This document shows positions 6,332-6,770 of a stretch of 6,770 nucleotides of DNA, piece after piece. A program made the position numbers and the translations under genes. This DNA is from WRIS01 sp031549175 (lineage in GTDB: Bacteria; Actinomycetota; Coriobacteriia; Coriobacteriales; Eggerthellaceae). The notes under the pieces were generated by a model. The model did no database searches. It saw nothing but the letters and a program-made list of their open reading frames with translations, and had not been told where the DNA came from. The stretch's first letter is position 1, and each line of letters starts with the position of its first letter. Where the stretch lies: contig JAVBQH010000065.1 in assembly GCA_031549175.1 (NCBI GenBank), positions 1 to 6,770 of the forward strand. Direction: 5' to 3'.

Positions 6332-6374
6332 CGGATGGGATGGAAATCGAGGTTGTCCCGATCTTCCCTATCCG
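6332..6374 (-). promoter_or_regulatory. Two-tier hairpin just upstream of the rplO ribosome binding site
   Basis: The outer stem has 9 pairs with one bulged A (CGGAT-a-GGGA with TCCCATCCG). The inner stem has 6 pairs including one G-U (ATCGGG with CTCGAT) around a 5-nt loop. It ends 8 nt before AAAAGGAG. It could be a protein-binding site or a translation-control stem for rplO and the coupled secY. Confidence 0.5.
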
Positions 6375-6564
6375 TGCTGGCAGCTCGCCGCCAGCCAACT
6401 TCCATTTTCCAACTCGCTGGCCTGGTAGCATCAGCGAGGGCTTTCGTAGTAGTACAGGTATTGCCTTGATGGGAAAGCGTGACGTACCTCGTACGCAAGC
6501 TTGCACCAGAAAGGCAAGACGGGCTGCTGCGGAAGGCCGCTGCATCGACCCGTTGCAGAAATCC

Positions 6565-6756
6565 TTAGATCTCGGTGACCTCTACCAAGTGCTTGACCTT
6601 AAAGATCATCCCACGGACGCAGTCGTTGTCGACCTGGTCGACGCTACGCCCGATTTTGCCGAGCCCTAAGGCCTTCAGGGTCTTCCCTTGGTCGGCCTTG
6701 CGCCCGATAGCGCTCTTCACCTGGGTGACGCGGAGGGTTTTCTTAGAATCAGCCAT
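6565..6756 (-). CDS. rpmD: 50S ribosomal protein L30
   Basis: L30 is a small 23S rRNA-binding protein of the large subunit. The product has 63 residues against about 58-61 in most bacteria, because of a short MADSKK leader. The family signature is clear: LRVTQVKSAIGRKADQGKTLKALGLGKIGRSV (8-39) with the conserved K-x-L-x-x-L-G-L-x-K-I, and a C-terminal strand FKVKHLVEVTEI. Its ATG overlaps the preceding stop codon by one base (TAATG), so translation is probably coupled to rpsE. Only a weak AGAAG-like ribosome site is visible within the window. It sits between rpsE and rplO as in the usual spc operon. Confidence 0.96.
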   Translation of the reverse strand: MADSKKTLRVTQVKSAIGRKADQGKTLKALGLGKIGRSVDQVDNDCVRGMIFKVKHLVEVTEI

Positions 6757-6770
6757 TATTGCTTCTTCTC
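6756..6770 (-). CDS. rpsE: Last four codons and stop of the gene upstream of rpmD, presumably rpsE (ribosomal protein S5)
   Basis: On the minus strand the final bases read GAG AAG AAG CAA TAA (Glu-Lys-Lys-Gln-stop), the stop overlapping the rpmD ATG as TAATG. The assignment to S5 comes from the conserved spc gene order rpsE-rpmD-rplO, not from the four residues themselves. Another frame cannot be excluded. Confidence 0.5.
   Translation of the reverse strand, partial: EKKQ

Larger units (their letters stand above)
6310..6564 (-). ncRNA. Structured 255-nt intercistronic region between rpmD and rplO (candidate cis-regulatory RNA)
   Basis: Reading the mRNA strand from the rpmD stop, complementary segments occur in order. 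(I) GCAACGGG (6556-6549) with CCCG/TTGC (6523-6514), enclosing TGCaGCGG-CCTT-CCGCaGCA. (II) CGTAC (6495-6491) with GTACG (6487-6483). (III) GCTTTC (6478-6473) with GAAAGC (6445-6440). (IV) CTCGCTG (6438-6432) with CAGCGAG (6419-6413). (V) GCTGGC (6395-6390) with GCCAGC (6381-6376). (VI) CGGATaGGGA (6374-6365) with TCCCATCCG (6340-6332), enclosing ATCGGG (6362-6357) with CTCGAT (6351-6346). No T run follows any stem, so these are not evident terminators. No known riboswitch or r-protein leader is recognised. The open frames in the gap show no protein family. Pairings were found by eye and no energies were computed. Confidence 0.45.

Noticed and set aside
6310..6498. N-terminal extension of L15 by 63 residues
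   Set aside because: The extension has no L15 similarity, while MELKDLTPAEG with AAAAGGAG 6 nt upstream is the standard start.
6300..6545. 81-codon open frame covering the rpmD-rplO gap
   Set aside because: I see no ribosome site and no recognisable motif, and it would overlap the rplO start and run through all the stems. A small unknown protein cannot be fully excluded.
1..6770. CRISPR array, tRNA, rRNA or insertion-sequence transposase
   Set aside because: No regularly spaced direct repeats, cloverleaf genes, rRNA sequence or transposase motifs were seen on either strand.

Overview
The window looks like part of a chromosome of a moderately GC-rich anaerobic actinobacterium, most likely class Coriobacteriia. 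This rests on a NifJ-type pyruvate:ferredoxin oxidoreductase (an anaerobe's enzyme), the actinobacterial feel of the proteins and codon use, and a cell-surface GT-C-like membrane protein. The lineage is inferred from protein character only; nothing in the window is a phylogenetic marker that I could align.

Layout. On the + strand, bases 1-1298 hold the C-terminal third of nifJ. It converges on a minus-strand membrane protein gene (1469-3646). The 170-bp gap between them carries a strong hairpin followed by an unusual interlocked inverted-repeat element (order A-B-A'-B') ending in a T7 run. Everything from 6770 down to 3899 is the distal part of the spc ribosomal-protein operon, transcribed on the minus strand in the order rpsE (last codons only) > rpmD > rplO > secY > adk. 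An intrinsic terminator lies about 45-95 nt past adk. The membrane protein gene then appears to have its own promoter with almost no leader. The map and infA genes, which often follow adk in this operon, are absent here.

How the genes work together. rpmD and rplO encode 50S proteins L30 and L15. secY encodes the translocon pore. adk encodes adenylate kinase with a compact four-cysteine zinc LID. Coupling signals are visible: TAATG between rpsE and rpmD, and a 7-base overlap between rplO and secY with a TTG start. A stem-loop with a short U run in the secY-adk gap may tune adk expression. nifJ and the membrane protein are unrelated transcription units.

Most interesting region. rpmD and rplO, normally almost touching, are separated by 255 nt (6310-6564) with no recognisable protein. 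On the mRNA strand this gap folds, by eye, into a chain of hairpins. They include a 43-nt stem just after the rpmD stop, a set of competing pairings in the middle, and a two-tier stem ending 8-11 nt upstream of the rplO Shine-Dalgarno. It is the best candidate for an undescribed cis-regulatory RNA here.
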